The notes: a model not told the origin generated them from the letters alone. A stretch of DNA of 64,000 nucleotides from Clostridiales bacterium (GCA_021204045.1 JAJQAA010000006.1:39353-103352); one strand, 5' to 3'. Counted from the stretch's first letter, positions 27,775 through 36,960 are shown. Program-made: numbers and translations.

Positions 27775-27803
27775 ATCTTAGCACAATCAATTTTTGAATG
27801 CAA
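27775..27803 (-). promoter_or_regulatory. Promoter of the aspS-gatCAB operon
   Basis: On the minus strand TTGCAT (27803-27798) and TAAGAT (27780-27775) are 17 bases apart, placing the start of transcription just before the T-box leader. Confidence 0.6.
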
Positions 27804-27841
27804 TACTTAAATTTTACAAAAACACAACAAAAAATCGCTGA

Positions 27842-28741
27842 TTACTCTTCCTTCAGCACACGCCGGTGCAGATATCCCTCACGGATGCCTCGCGTACTGA
27901 CTGTAATATCCTGCGCGCCGCAAAGCTGACAGATGGTGTCCAGCACCACAAGCCCCGGTACAAGCGTGTGGATGCGTTCCGGCGCCAGCTTCAGAATCAC
28001 CCGCATCGTCTCCCTGTCCATACCCCGGAAACGCTTGAGAAGCTGCCTGATCTCCCTGGCAGTCAGTACCCGGCAGTCCTCCGCGCGGCCAAAAAACCGG
28101 TTTGCCACTCTGCACGCGGCCCGGGCAGTGCCGCCCACGCCACAAATATGCTCCGCAAGACGCAGTTCTTTCTGTTCCCGCGCCAGCTGCTCCTGTACCT
28201 CGTTCCGGATCAGCCTGCATTCCTCCTTCGTGGGATGCAGACCCGCCACATAACGATTGAACAGATTCAACGCGCCCACCGACAGGCTGCATGCCGATCG
28301 GATCGTCCTGTCCTCATACTGCACCAGCTCCGTGGAACCTCCGCCCAAATCCACCAGCACCCCGTCATCATGGGGAATGTCCATCAGCGCACCGTAAAAA
28401 GAGAGCGCGGCCTCATCCTCACCGGAGATCCGGTCCACGTCCAGCCCGCTCTCCGTCCGGATCGCCACCCGCACGTCATCCGCGTTGGAAATATTCCGCA
28501 TTGACGCCGTCGCGAACACATAAACGGAGCTGATTTTCAGATTATCCAGCAATGCCCGGTAATCCGACAATACATGGCAGACTACCCGGATGCCTTCCTC
28601 CGTGAGCTTTCCACCCTCCACATAACTGGCAAGACCCGCCATGACCTTCTGATGCATCATCAGCTGGCTGCCCTCCTCATCACAGCGATAGATGGACAGA
28701 TGGATCGTGTTTGATCCCACATCGACAATTCCACAGATCAT
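27842..28741 (-). CDS. Ppx/GppA phosphatase family protein
   Basis: A 299-residue ASKHA-fold protein of the exopolyphosphatase/guanosine-pentaphosphatase family. Phosphate-loop motifs are visible: IVDVGSNTIHLSIYRCDEEG at the N-terminus, ATASMRNISN, GEDEAALSFYGA and VLVDLGGGSTELVQYED (~residues 130-146), plus GVGGTARA. The length fits the short N-terminal-domain type without the HD extension. It may cleave polyphosphate or (p)ppGpp; which one cannot be told. It is a single gene downstream of a CorA gene on the same strand. Confidence 0.88.
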   Translation of the reverse strand: MICGIVDVGSNTIHLSIYRCDEEGSQLMMHQKVMAGLASYVEGGKLTEEGIRVVCHVLSDYRALLDNLKISSVYVFATASMRNISNADDVRVAIRTESGLDVDRISGEDEAALSFYGALMDIPHDDGVLVDLGGGSTELVQYEDRTIRSACSLSVGALNLFNRYVAGLHPTKEECRLIRNEVQEQLAREQKELRLAEHICGVGGTARAACRVANRFFGRAEDCRVLTAREIRQLLKRFRGMDRETMRVILKLAPERIHTLVPGLVVLDTICQLCGAQDITVSTRGIREGYLHRRVLKEE

Positions 28742-28800
28742 GCGCCTACCTCACTCTGATTATCATTTTTCTGCATCGTATCAGTCTCCATTCCGCGTCA

Positions 28801-29712
28801 TCACAATATTTTTTTCTTTTTGAAAACCAGCAGACAGATCGCCACCACGACCACACTGACCAGAATAATGACAGGATAGCCCGATTTCAGCTCCGGCATA
28901 TTTTCGAAGTTCATCCCGTACCATCCTGTAATCAGCGTCAACGGGAAGAAAATCGTGGAAACGATCGTCAGGAATTTCATGTTGTCATTCTGCCTGGCGT
29001 CCACCAGAGCCTGATAGGCGTCGCGCACCTGCTGGGCGTACTCCAGCAAATAGCTGGTGCGATCCTTTAAGCGGTCCGCGCGGTCGGCAGCCGTGCTGAA
29101 ATATTTCAGCTGTTTCCGTGAAAAGTATTTGTCCTCATTTTCCTCTAGCTCACGCACCATATCTGCCAGCTGATTGTAATAGCTGCGAAGCGTCAGAAGC
29201 TGCTTTCGCACGGGCTGAAGTCGGCTCTGGAACTGGTCGGCAATACCCTTGGCTACCTCGTCCTCCATCTCCATCAGATCGCGCTCGTAGGATTCCAGAA
29301 TCTCCGCGTCCCGGGAAATAAACTCCGCAATAAAATTATAAAGAAACCGCTCCCGCGTCTCCCCCTGATGAATCTTTTTCGCCCGGATACGCCGGATCAG
29401 GCGGGCGGCGAAACCGCTGTTGTCAATGAGTATCACAAAACGCCGCGTAATTACGCAGGACATCTGGTACCGGCTGCCCAGGATATCCAGCAGCCGTGGA
29501 ATAGCAAAGGTACCGTACAGACACTCCTGCTGGCTCTCTATCTTGCAAAAGAAGATATCCGAAAGGGAAATATCCAGCTCCGCGTGGATATTCAACGCTT
29601 CCAATACACCCTGGCAATCATGCTCATTGGTGAGAAACACAGCAGAGCCCTCTCCCTGGAGCACGGTTTCCAGATCGGTTTCCTGAAGCTGGCTGCCCAG
29701 TTGATATATCAT
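28801..29712 (-). CDS. CorA-type magnesium/divalent cation transporter
   Basis: A 303-residue 2-TM GxN transporter. A large N-terminal cytoplasmic domain with a long helix (~residues 150-240) leads to TM1 (FFPLTLITGW), the selectivity-filter signature YGMNFENMPE (~263-272), TM2 (YPVIILVSVVVVAICLLVF) and the basic C-terminus KKKKIL. It forms a homopentameric channel for Mg2+ or a related ion. No regulatory M-box was recognised upstream. Confidence 0.92.
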   Translation of the reverse strand: MIYQLGSQLQETDLETVLQGEGSAVFLTNEHDCQGVLEALNIHAELDISLSDIFFCKIESQQECLYGTFAIPRLLDILGSRYQMSCVITRRFVILIDNSGFAARLIRRIRAKKIHQGETRERFLYNFIAEFISRDAEILESYERDLMEMEDEVAKGIADQFQSRLQPVRKQLLTLRSYYNQLADMVRELEENEDKYFSRKQLKYFSTAADRADRLKDRTSYLLEYAQQVRDAYQALVDARQNDNMKFLTIVSTIFFPLTLITGWYGMNFENMPELKSGYPVIILVSVVVVAICLLVFKKKKIL

Positions 29713-29976
29713 TCTCTTTCCACCCCCGACATCCGCTCCGGCGACACAGCTGTGCCAACAGGGCTCTTTATCCCGCGCCTGGCGCGGTCACCCTATTTTT
29801 ATACCACAATATTCCTTTTGTGTAAAATTTAAACTCATAAAAAGGTAAAGTTTATGATATACTTATTATTATCAGCAGCAGCCGGAACATACGGAAAGCC
29901 GGCACGCCAAAACCGCGCATAAAGGCCAACAACTGCGAGCAGCAATCGATACGCAAAAACAAAGGAGGACTCCTTC

Positions 29977-30588
29977 ATGAAACTGACCTGGCTGGGACAT
30001 GCCTGCTTTAAACTGGAAACCAAAGGATATACCATCGTCATTGACCCTTTTGAGGACGGCTCCGTCCCCGGCCTGAAACCGGTCAGAGAAGAAGCAGATC
30101 TCGTGCTCTGCACTCACGAACATGGTGACCACAACGCCAGACACCTGATCCGGGCAAAAAATCCAATGGCATCTCCTGTCATCATCACTTCCATCAGTAC
30201 CTGGCATGATGACCAGAACGGCGCTCTGCGAGGAGCCGATACGATTTATATCATCGATGATGGCGACTGCCGCGTCGCCCATCTCGGCGACCTGGGCTGC
30301 GCCCTCGAACCGGAACAGATGAAACAGCTCACAAACCTTGACGCTGTCATGGTGCCGATCGGCGGCCACTTCACCATCGACGCCTCGCAGGCCAGGGCGC
30401 TCATCGACCAGCTTCACCCCCGCGTCGTCCTGCCCATGCATTACCGGGGAGACGGTTTTGGCTACGATGTGATCGGCACGCTGGACGGTTATCTAAAGCT
30501 GTGCAGCGATGTGATTCATTATGACGGAAACTCTATCGAGATCACCGGAGATATGCAACCACAAACCGCTGTGCTACAGCTTCCGTAG
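29977..30588 (+). CDS. Metallo-beta-lactamase fold hydrolase (UPF0173/YtkL-like)
   Basis: A 203-residue MBL-fold protein. It begins MKLTWLGHACFKLETKGYTI, contains IDPFEDGSVPG and the metal-binding motif CTHEHGDHNAR (~residues 47-57), then VAHLGDLG and the late metal ligand in VLPMHYRGDGFGYDV. This family is widely conserved but its substrate is unknown. The start has AAAGGAGGAC seven bases upstream. It is a monocistronic unit followed by a hairpin terminator. Confidence 0.9.
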   Translation: MKLTWLGHACFKLETKGYTIVIDPFEDGSVPGLKPVREEADLVLCTHEHGDHNARHLIRAKNPMASPVIITSISTWHDDQNGALRGADTIYIIDDGDCRVAHLGDLGCALEPEQMKQLTNLDAVMVPIGGHFTIDASQARALIDQLHPRVVLPMHYRGDGFGYDVIGTLDGYLKLCSDVIHYDGNSIEITGDMQPQTAVLQLP

Positions 30589-30611
30589 CTGTTTGACACA
30601 CCGAAACAAAT

Positions 30612-30645
30612 CGCCAGGGCGCCGGATAAAACCGGTAACCTGGCG
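30612..30645 (+). terminator. Terminator of the MBL-fold gene
   Basis: CGCCAGG and CCTGGCG form the outer stem, with an inner CCGG/CCGG pair, followed by TACTTTT. Confidence 0.7.
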
Positions 30646-30690
30646 TACTTTTAAACACTACGTATTCACAATATGAATCTCGTATTCTCC

Positions 30691-31782
30691 TCAATACACA
30701 TGCACACCTTTCGCCACATTGACGATGAAATCCTGCACATTGGTGATCATCGTCACAGCGCTCAGGCTCCCCCGGTCATGAAGCTTATTCGTCACAAACT
30801 CCGAAATATCAATGCAATAAATATACAACGGCCGTACCACACCATCCACCACACGGAAAGACGGCGTCATGTTTCCCGCGGCGATCGTGTGTAACTGCGT
30901 CGCCATACAGATCAGTGTCGTAGCATTGCGGATCAGGCCGCGCATCTTATTCTGTCCCTCATAGGCGTTTCCGATCACTTCCGGCAGCGGTCCGTCATCC
31001 CGGATCGAGCCGGTCAGCACAAACGGCACTCCGCATTTCACGCAACTATAGATGATCCCGTCATTAATCTGATAATCTTCGATAAACTGCGGAATGGAAC
31101 CACTTCTCCGCACCCGGTTCAGCACATCCAGATGATTGTAATGTCCGTTCGGCACCGATCGCTGTGTGTAAATGTCCTGTCCAAGTGCCGTCTTCAGATG
31201 CGCGCCCTCCAGGTCATGGGTAGCCAGCGCGTTTCCCGCGAGCAAACCCTGGACATAGCCGCTTTCGATGAGCCTCTGCATCGCCCGCCGCGCGTCCGCG
31301 TCAAAAGCGAATGCCGGTCCCATCACCCAAACAATATTGCCGTGCTCCCGCTCATACCGAAGCAGATCATAGAGCCGGTCGTAATCCATTGAGAACGCAG
31401 TCTCCCGGGAACGGCCGCTCCGGAAAGCAAAATTATCGCCGTTTTTCTCTGTTTCCTCCCGGAATCCGTTTACATGAAGATAAATCCCATCCTGGCCATT
31501 CTCGCTCCGTCCCAGGATAACCTGGTCTCCCTTTTTTACATTGCGCTGTTCTACCACATCCAGACGGCCGTTTTCCCGCAGGATCACGCAGCTGTCCATG
31601 CGGCTTTCCTCAGCCAGAATCCATTTCCCGTCAATCTTAAAATATTCCGGATACATCGACGTGCTGTGGAAATTTTCCGGCACAACGCCGTCTTTCTCTG
31701 CTCTCTCCGTCTTCACATCCGGCGCCGAAACAAATTCCGCGCCGCTAAAATCCGGCGCGTGATACACTGGCATAACAAACAT
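30691..31782 (-). CDS. TIGR00300/LOR-SDH C-terminal family protein, putative ornithine cyclodeaminase
   Basis: A 363-residue protein resembling the TIGR00300 family and the C-terminal domain of cyanobacterial AgrE/ArgZ, known to convert ornithine to proline with NAD. Markers: VMGPAFAFDADARRAM, then GYVQGLLAGNALATHDLEGA, GVPFVLTGSIRDDGPLPEVI, MRGLIRNATTLICMATQLHT and YIYCIDISEFVTNKLHDRGS. I start at ATG 31782 (MFVMPVYHAPDFSG), which has CCGGAGGA upstream; the longer frame has no such site. The N-terminal ~110 residues are the less conserved LOR/SDH part. Whether it is truly an ornithine enzyme needs assay. Arginine synthesis (argH) is encoded elsewhere in the window. Confidence 0.72.
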   Translation of the reverse strand: MFVMPVYHAPDFSGAEFVSAPDVKTERAEKDGVVPENFHSTSMYPEYFKIDGKWILAEESRMDSCVILRENGRLDVVEQRNVKKGDQVILGRSENGQDGIYLHVNGFREETEKNGDNFAFRSGRSRETAFSMDYDRLYDLLRYEREHGNIVWVMGPAFAFDADARRAMQRLIESGYVQGLLAGNALATHDLEGAHLKTALGQDIYTQRSVPNGHYNHLDVLNRVRRSGSIPQFIEDYQINDGIIYSCVKCGVPFVLTGSIRDDGPLPEVIGNAYEGQNKMRGLIRNATTLICMATQLHTIAAGNMTPSFRVVDGVVRPLYIYCIDISEFVTNKLHDRGSLSAVTMITNVQDFIVNVAKGVHVY

Positions 31783-31841
31783 TTGCTTTTCCTCCGGTTT
31801 CGTATGTTTTTCGAACACTTTTTCAAAAATTCCACAACACC

Positions 31842-32913
31842 TTACGGCTTGCACCGCTTACATGGGTCATAGCCCTGAGAAATGATAGCCTCCCGGCTTC
31901 CCGTGACGGTTTTTTTTGTTGGATTCGTTCATCTGGGACACGCTGGAGCAGGACGGATAATGAAATTTTTTCGAATTTGTATTCAAAATATATGTTGTCC
32001 CCGAACCGCCGGTTGTTGCCGCAGCTTCCTCCATCCGGGTTTCCGTCTTCTCGAATTCTTCTCCCTTATCCGTCGATTTCACCGACTTGGAAGTCGTCTC
32101 CGCGGATGTCGCTCCTGCGGACGCCGCTCCTGCGACCTCGTCAGAAAGACTGCTCTCCCCCGTCGCGTAGTCGATGGCAATGCCCGGCTGTATATTATAC
32201 ACAAAAACGCAGAACAGCACGCCGTCACCGTCGTCCTCGACGGATTTCCCCTCCATCAGCACACCGGAAGCTACCAGATTATTGCCCTCAAAAACCGGCG
32301 TCACGCGATAGAGGACATGATTTCCGGTCTCGTGTATGTAATCGGCCGTCATATTCTCAAACGGCAACATACCCTCTACATTCAGATAGCGGGTCCCCGT
32401 AATCAGGTTCTTTTCGTTGGCGTTTTCTCCCGTCAGCTGATAACCGATCAGGTGACAGCGGTTGTAAAGATAACCTCCGTCCACACCGTCATAGCTCGCG
32501 GTCTGCCAGCCGGACGGCTTCACCTGGCTGATCGACTCGCGCGACTGTGTCGGCATCAGATCCTGACCAACACTCGCGTAAGCCACGCCACAGCGTCCCA
32601 GTCGATCCAGGCTGCTGTAGGTCTCAAAGGATTCCTCCGTCAGCTCGCTGTCCGAAAAATATGGAATGTTTCCGTTGACTGCCACATAGGGTTCGTCCGC
32701 ATACGATGGCACTTCTGACAGCGAAAATGTCTTCCCGGCTCCGGCGCCGACAAGCTCCGTCGTATTTTTCTCCATCGACAGCCTGGCTGCCGTAACTGCT
32801 GTAACATCAGCCGCGGCGCCGGAAAATGAGGTCTTCGTGGGCGCCTGACCACACGCGGCAAGCAGCACTGATGCGACAAGCAAGAATAAAACGATTTTTT
32901 TCTGCGTTTTCAT
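31842..32913 (-). CDS. Lipoprotein DNA/RNA non-specific endonuclease, frameshifted at its 3' end
   Basis: A secreted nuclease with a lipoprotein signal (VASVLLAACGQ, Cys ~21) and an NUC1-type core: YLYNRCHLIGYQLTGENANE, KNLITGTRYLNVEGMLPFEN. The His in RCH is the likely catalytic residue. After a Ser/Thr-rich linker comes TYILNTNSKKFHYPSCSSV, the start of a small Cys motif. As written, the frame ends at 31867 with KKNRHGKPGGYHFSGL. With one A fewer in the A8 run (31910-31917) it reads KKTVTGSREAIISQGYDPCK then RCKP, stopping at 31842, which completes the usual CxxC end. The ATG overlaps the stop of the LacI gene (ATGA). Confidence 0.82.
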
Positions 32914-33980
32914 GTCCCTATAACTCCCTGTCTATCCCCCGGCCTACCCGTACTGCCCCTGATGATCAGTTTTGGCAAATATTCCACATGGGATATTGGT
33001 TCCCCATCCTTACCAGGAGTGCTTCTTTCCAGACGATCGATCAACAATTGCACCGCACTTTTCCCGTGGCTGAACGTATGGTTCTCAATTGAAGTAAGGC
33101 TTATGTTTTTCAAACCAGAAGGAAACGCGTTATCAAAACCGCATATACTATAATCTCCGGGAATCGTAAACCCTTCGCGTACCAGCGTATCGTAAATGCC
33201 ATAGCCAACCATATCATTAATCGCCGCTATGGCTGTAATTTCCGGTTTCTCCAAACAGCGATATGCCAACTTTTCTCCTGTGGCATATTCTATACCAGGC
33301 AAGCGAATCTCATCCTCAAACGGATTGTTCTCTTCAATAATCGTCACCTCTCCATCTGGGCAACAGGCAGCATAATAATCCTTCAGTCCTTTGCCGCGGC
33401 GAACCCGAGAAATATGATGCTCATTCACCCCGGTTGTCAAATATGCGATGTGTCTGTGTCCAAGCGACAATAGGTGCTCAGCGACCATTTCGCCAGCTTT
33501 ATAGTTATTTACATCTACCGTATCAATCTCCAGATTGGAAAGAATATCGCCAATCGCCACAATAGGGAAGCTCTGAGACAACCTATGGACAATATCCGGG
33601 CACATCGGAGTATAAATAAAAATAATCCCACAGTAATTTGACTGTGAAAGCCGGTTTAAAAGCAGGACTTCCGTACTGGGATTCCAATAAACATTAAAAA
33701 CGCAGGTTGTGTATCCCATTGAAAACGCCGACAAATCAATGCCCGATATCAACATGGTATAATAAGGATTGTTTACTGCCGGGCTGAGAACGGCAATTTG
33801 CTTCTTAATCGTCCGTTCCGCCGGCGGACAGTAGTTCAGCTTCTCCGCGACTCCATGAACCAGCTCCACCTTCTCCGCGGAAAAACGACTCTGTGCACTG
33901 CCGTTCAGAATCATGGACGCACATGAGACCGATACCCCAGCCATTCCGGCAACGTCTTTTAATGTGGTTTTCTTCTTCAT
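32910..33980 (-). CDS. LacI/PurR family transcriptional regulator
   Basis: A 356-residue repressor. The N-terminal HTH reads TLKDVAGMAGVSVSCASMIL, with NGSAQSRFSAEKVELVHGVA and KLNYCPPAERTIKKQ as hinge. The periplasmic-binding-like effector domain follows (IAVLSPAVNNPYYTMLISGI, IAAINDMVGYGIYDTLVREG, ICGFDNAFPSGLKNISLTSI). It is transcribed away from the ABC transporter cluster at 34294 and presumably controls it, with palindromes at 34157-34172 and 34244-34267 as candidate sites. The Cys in the recognition helix (SVSCASM) is unusual, because Thr/Ala is normal there. Its stop overlaps the nuclease start. Confidence 0.92.
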   Translation of the reverse strand: MKKKTTLKDVAGMAGVSVSCASMILNGSAQSRFSAEKVELVHGVAEKLNYCPPAERTIKKQIAVLSPAVNNPYYTMLISGIDLSAFSMGYTTCVFNVYWNPSTEVLLLNRLSQSNYCGIIFIYTPMCPDIVHRLSQSFPIVAIGDILSNLEIDTVDVNNYKAGEMVAEHLLSLGHRHIAYLTTGVNEHHISRVRRGKGLKDYYAACCPDGEVTIIEENNPFEDEIRLPGIEYATGEKLAYRCLEKPEITAIAAINDMVGYGIYDTLVREGFTIPGDYSICGFDNAFPSGLKNISLTSIENHTFSHGKSAVQLLIDRLERSTPGKDGEPISHVEYLPKLIIRGSTGRPGDRQGVIGT

Positions 33981-34156
33981 TCACGCATCATCCCTCATCA
34001 GTTGTCACCACCATTATATAGAATGAGGGACGTTTCTTCAAGTGTTTCATTGAATTTCAAAAACTGTTATTGAATAATTTCAATTTTTTCAACACAAGTT
34101 CTCTTCTTTCAAATGCTTTTATTTTTGTAACTATATTCAAAAATAAGGCCAAAAAT

Positions 34157-34172
34157 TTGGCAATTATGCCAA
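34157..34172. promoter_or_regulatory. Candidate operator dyad 1
   Basis: TTGGCA-ATTA-TGCCAA is a perfect inverted repeat in the AT-rich gap between the LacI gene and the ABC cluster, about 27 bases upstream of the -35 box. Confidence 0.45.
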
Positions 34173-34198
34173 TAATTTGCCTATTTTTTAACAATTTA

Positions 34199-34227
34199 TT
34201 GACAAATATTTTCATTTTTGGTATGGT
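34199..34227 (+). promoter_or_regulatory. Promoter of the ABC transporter cluster
   Basis: TTGACA (34199-34204) and TATGGT (34222-34227) are spaced by 17 bases, 67 bases before the first gene. Confidence 0.65.
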
Positions 34228-34243
34228 TATAAAAAATTAACTT

Positions 34244-34267
34244 GTTGAAAAAATCATTATTTTTCAA
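34244..34267. promoter_or_regulatory. Candidate operator dyad 2
   Basis: TTGAAAAA and TTTTTCAA flank an 8-base centre just downstream of the promoter, a position at which a LacI-type repressor could block transcription. Confidence 0.4.
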
Positions 34268-34293
34268 CTAAAATTAAAACAGGAGGTTCAAAT

Positions 34294-35319
34294 ATGAAAA
34301 GGACAAAAAAATGGTTGTTAGTCGTATTATGCCTGATGGGAGTACTCTGCCTTTGCTCCGGATGCAAACAAAAATCAAATGTTGTCATCACCTACAATAC
34401 CCCGCAAGACTGGGTCAACTGGGGAAATGTTCTGATGGAATTCACCAACAAAACCAAAATCACGGCGCCAAATGATAATAAAAACAGCGGCCAGTCCCTG
34501 ACCGCCCTGATCGCCGAGAAGACCTCGCCGCTCTGCGATATGGTATACCTGGGAATCAGCTTTGGGCCGCAGGCCGTCGCGGAAGATGTTCTCCAAAGTT
34601 ACAAACACACTTATTTCGATCAGATTGATGATTCCCTGAAAAATGCTGATGGCTTATATTCTACCGTTCACTACGGATCCATTGCTATTCTGGTCAATAC
34701 CGATGTTCTGGGCGATCTTCCGATTCCTCAGAGCTGGGAAGATCTACTGGATCCCAAGTACAAGGGAATGATTGGCATGCTGGATCCGACTTCCGCAGCC
34801 GTTGGCTACAGCGGCGTTGTGGCAGTCAACGAGGCGATGGGCGGTTCTTTGGATGATTTCAGTCCGGCGATTGAATATTTTAAAGAATTAAATAAAAATG
34901 ATGTGGTTTACCCGATGCAAACCTCTACAGCAAAGCTCCTGAAAGGCGAGATTGGCATTTTGATTGACGCAGATTTCAACGGCTATGGCCTCAAATATGA
35001 CCAAGACGGTCCGATTGAAATTGTGATCCCGAAAGAAGGTACCGTAAAAATACCATATATCGTCGGAATTGTGAAAGATTGTCCTGATCTTGACAATGCG
35101 AAAAAACTGGTGGATTTCCTGTTCTCCGAAGAAGGACAAGCTTTATTCGCAAAGGGCTATGTGAGACCGATCAACACGGAAGCATTGACGGATGATGTGA
35201 AAACATATTTCCTGCCGGATGAGGATTACGCACGAGCCGTTGACGTCGACTGGCAAAAGATGTCGGAAGTACAGGCCGCTTTCAATGAGCTTTGGGTTGC
35301 AGAAGTCAGCGGATCCTAA
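34294..35319 (+). CDS. ABC transporter substrate-binding lipoprotein (Fe3+/sugar-phosphate type)
   Basis: A 341-residue exported lipoprotein (LMGVLCLCSGCKQ, lipobox Cys ~27) of the type 2 periplasmic-binding fold: VVITYNTPQDWVNWGNVLME, then LPIPQSWEDLLDPKYKGMIG and LDNAKKLVDFLFSEEGQALF. This family was first described for iron but also includes AfuA-like sugar-phosphate and phosphonate binders. The tyrosines expected for Fe3+ could not be located with confidence. The LacI regulator and sugar isomerase beside it favour a carbohydrate or sugar-phosphate ligand. The start has AGGAGG upstream. Base composition is visibly more AT-rich than the flanking genes. Confidence 0.85.
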   Translation: MKRTKKWLLVVLCLMGVLCLCSGCKQKSNVVITYNTPQDWVNWGNVLMEFTNKTKITAPNDNKNSGQSLTALIAEKTSPLCDMVYLGISFGPQAVAEDVLQSYKHTYFDQIDDSLKNADGLYSTVHYGSIAILVNTDVLGDLPIPQSWEDLLDPKYKGMIGMLDPTSAAVGYSGVVAVNEAMGGSLDDFSPAIEYFKELNKNDVVYPMQTSTAKLLKGEIGILIDADFNGYGLKYDQDGPIEIVIPKEGTVKIPYIVGIVKDCPDLDNAKKLVDFLFSEEGQALFAKGYVRPINTEALTDDVKTYFLPDEDYARAVDVDWQKMSEVQAAFNELWVAEVSGS

Positions 35320-35337
35320 GGAGGTCTTCCCAAAAAC

Positions 35338-36144
35338 ATGAAAAACTTGGTAAACACTTTATTCGTATTACCAACAGCCATATTATTCGCATTATTTTTC
35401 ATTTTTCCGGTTGGAGTACTAGCAACAAAAAGCTTTGTCGGAGAAACCGGGTTTACGTTTGAGAATTACACGGCGATTATAACAAACGCACGATATCGAA
35501 CCGCTCTTTGGAACAGCTTGTGGCTTTCCGTAACGGTTACGCTCGTTACACTCATCATTGCCTGCATAATCGCCTTTTTCCTGGCTCGAAACGAGTTCAA
35601 AGGAAAAAATCTGTACATGACCCTCATTACGTTCCCGGTCTCGCTTCCCGGAGTGGTTGTAGGCTTTATGATCATCATTTTGTTCGGGAGCACCGGAGTG
35701 ATTCCTATGATCACAAGATCATGGTTCGGAACCGGATATGGCGCGTGGGCCTATACGATACGAGGAATTTTCTTTGCGTACCTTTACTTCTCCGTTCCAA
35801 AAACAATCATGACCATTTATGGATCCGCTGTGGAATTTGATATACGTCTGGAAGAAGCGGCGCGTACCGTAGGTGCTAATGAGCAACAGGCAATTTTTAA
35901 GGTCGTAATTCCCACTCTTATGCCGGCAATTCTTTCCGCGGCCTCCATTGCCTTTTGCACTTCCATGTCCGCCTTTGGTACAGCATTCACACTCGCGAAC
36001 CAGTTTGAAATCATTCCGATCCTGATGTATACAGAATATACAAACAATTTCAACCTCACCATCGCCAGTGCCATGGCTATCTTTATCGGCGTGGTATGCG
36101 TCGCCTTGACGATGTTCGCGCGGACACTGCTGGAAAAGGAGTGA
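35338..36144 (+). CDS. ABC transporter permease 1
   Basis: A 268-residue binding-protein-dependent permease with six helices and the EAA loop EEAARTVGANEQQAIFKVVI (~residues 180-199), which contacts the ATPase. It starts MKNLVNTLFVLPTAILFALF after AAGGAGG. It belongs to the single-domain PotB/AfuB-like group, which pairs with a second permease; that partner follows after 6 bases. Confidence 0.88.
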   Translation: MKNLVNTLFVLPTAILFALFFIFPVGVLATKSFVGETGFTFENYTAIITNARYRTALWNSLWLSVTVTLVTLIIACIIAFFLARNEFKGKNLYMTLITFPVSLPGVVVGFMIIILFGSTGVIPMITRSWFGTGYGAWAYTIRGIFFAYLYFSVPKTIMTIYGSAVEFDIRLEEAARTVGANEQQAIFKVVIPTLMPAILSAASIAFCTSMSAFGTAFTLANQFEIIPILMYTEYTNNFNLTIASAMAIFIGVVCVALTMFARTLLEKE

Positions 36145-36150
36145 TGCGGA

Positions 36151-36951
36151 ATGAAAGGATATAATCTGAGCGGAAAAATTCTGAAAGTGTTGATGTATTT
36201 TCTGATCATCACTGTAACCGCTTTCCTAATTGTACCAATTGTATTTACCATTCTCGGTTCGTTTTCGGTGCACTGGGGACTGACAATGTTCGACCGTGGG
36301 CTGACGCTGGAATGGTACCGATATGTATTTTATTATTATGGGCACACCATCAGCATCACGCTGATAATTACATGCTGTACCGTACTGGTTAATATCATCC
36401 TGGGAAGCATGACCGCATACAAGCTGGCCATGAATCCCAACAAAAACGCTCATTGGATCAAACTGCTGGAAGAAATACTGACGCTTCCTGCCGCAATTCC
36501 CGGCGTAGCCATAGGTCTCGCTCTTGCGCAATCCTATTCCGGATTACGCAGATCCGGCATACTGATTTTTATCGCACATGTCATTTTTACGTTCCCATTG
36601 ATGTTCCGAGCCATAACAGGAGCCCTTCGCGCAAAAGATTTCAAATCAGTGGACGAATGTGCGGCTACATTGGGCGCTGGATCAATACGGAGATTCTTCC
36701 TGGTGATTTTCCCCGCCATCCGGGTATCCATCCTGTCAGGAGCCATTAATGTATTTATGACCTCACTGGGAGAGTTTAATATTACATTTTTCCTTTACAC
36801 GCCGTATTTAATGACCCTTCCTGTAGGTATGTATGAATCTTATGCAAGCCTGCGTATTGAAGTGGGAAGCGCATTTACCACACTGTTTCTAGTATTTGCC
36901 ATTCCTCTGACCTATTGCATGAACCGGCTGAATAAAACGAAAATGAAGTGA
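36151..36951 (+). CDS. ABC transporter permease 2
   Basis: A 266-residue permease with six predicted helices. Its EAA-type loop is DECAATLGAGSIRRFFLVIF (~residues 169-188). It begins MKGYNLSGKILKVLMYFLII and is placed between permease 1 (6 bases) and the ATPase gene (9 bases), as expected for one importer. Confidence 0.88.
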   Translation: MKGYNLSGKILKVLMYFLIITVTAFLIVPIVFTILGSFSVHWGLTMFDRGLTLEWYRYVFYYYGHTISITLIITCCTVLVNIILGSMTAYKLAMNPNKNAHWIKLLEEILTLPAAIPGVAIGLALAQSYSGLRRSGILIFIAHVIFTFPLMFRAITGALRAKDFKSVDECAATLGAGSIRRFFLVIFPAIRVSILSGAINVFMTSLGEFNITFFLYTPYLMTLPVGMYESYASLRIEVGSAFTTLFLVFAIPLTYCMNRLNKTKMK

Positions 36952-36960
36952 GGTTAAATC

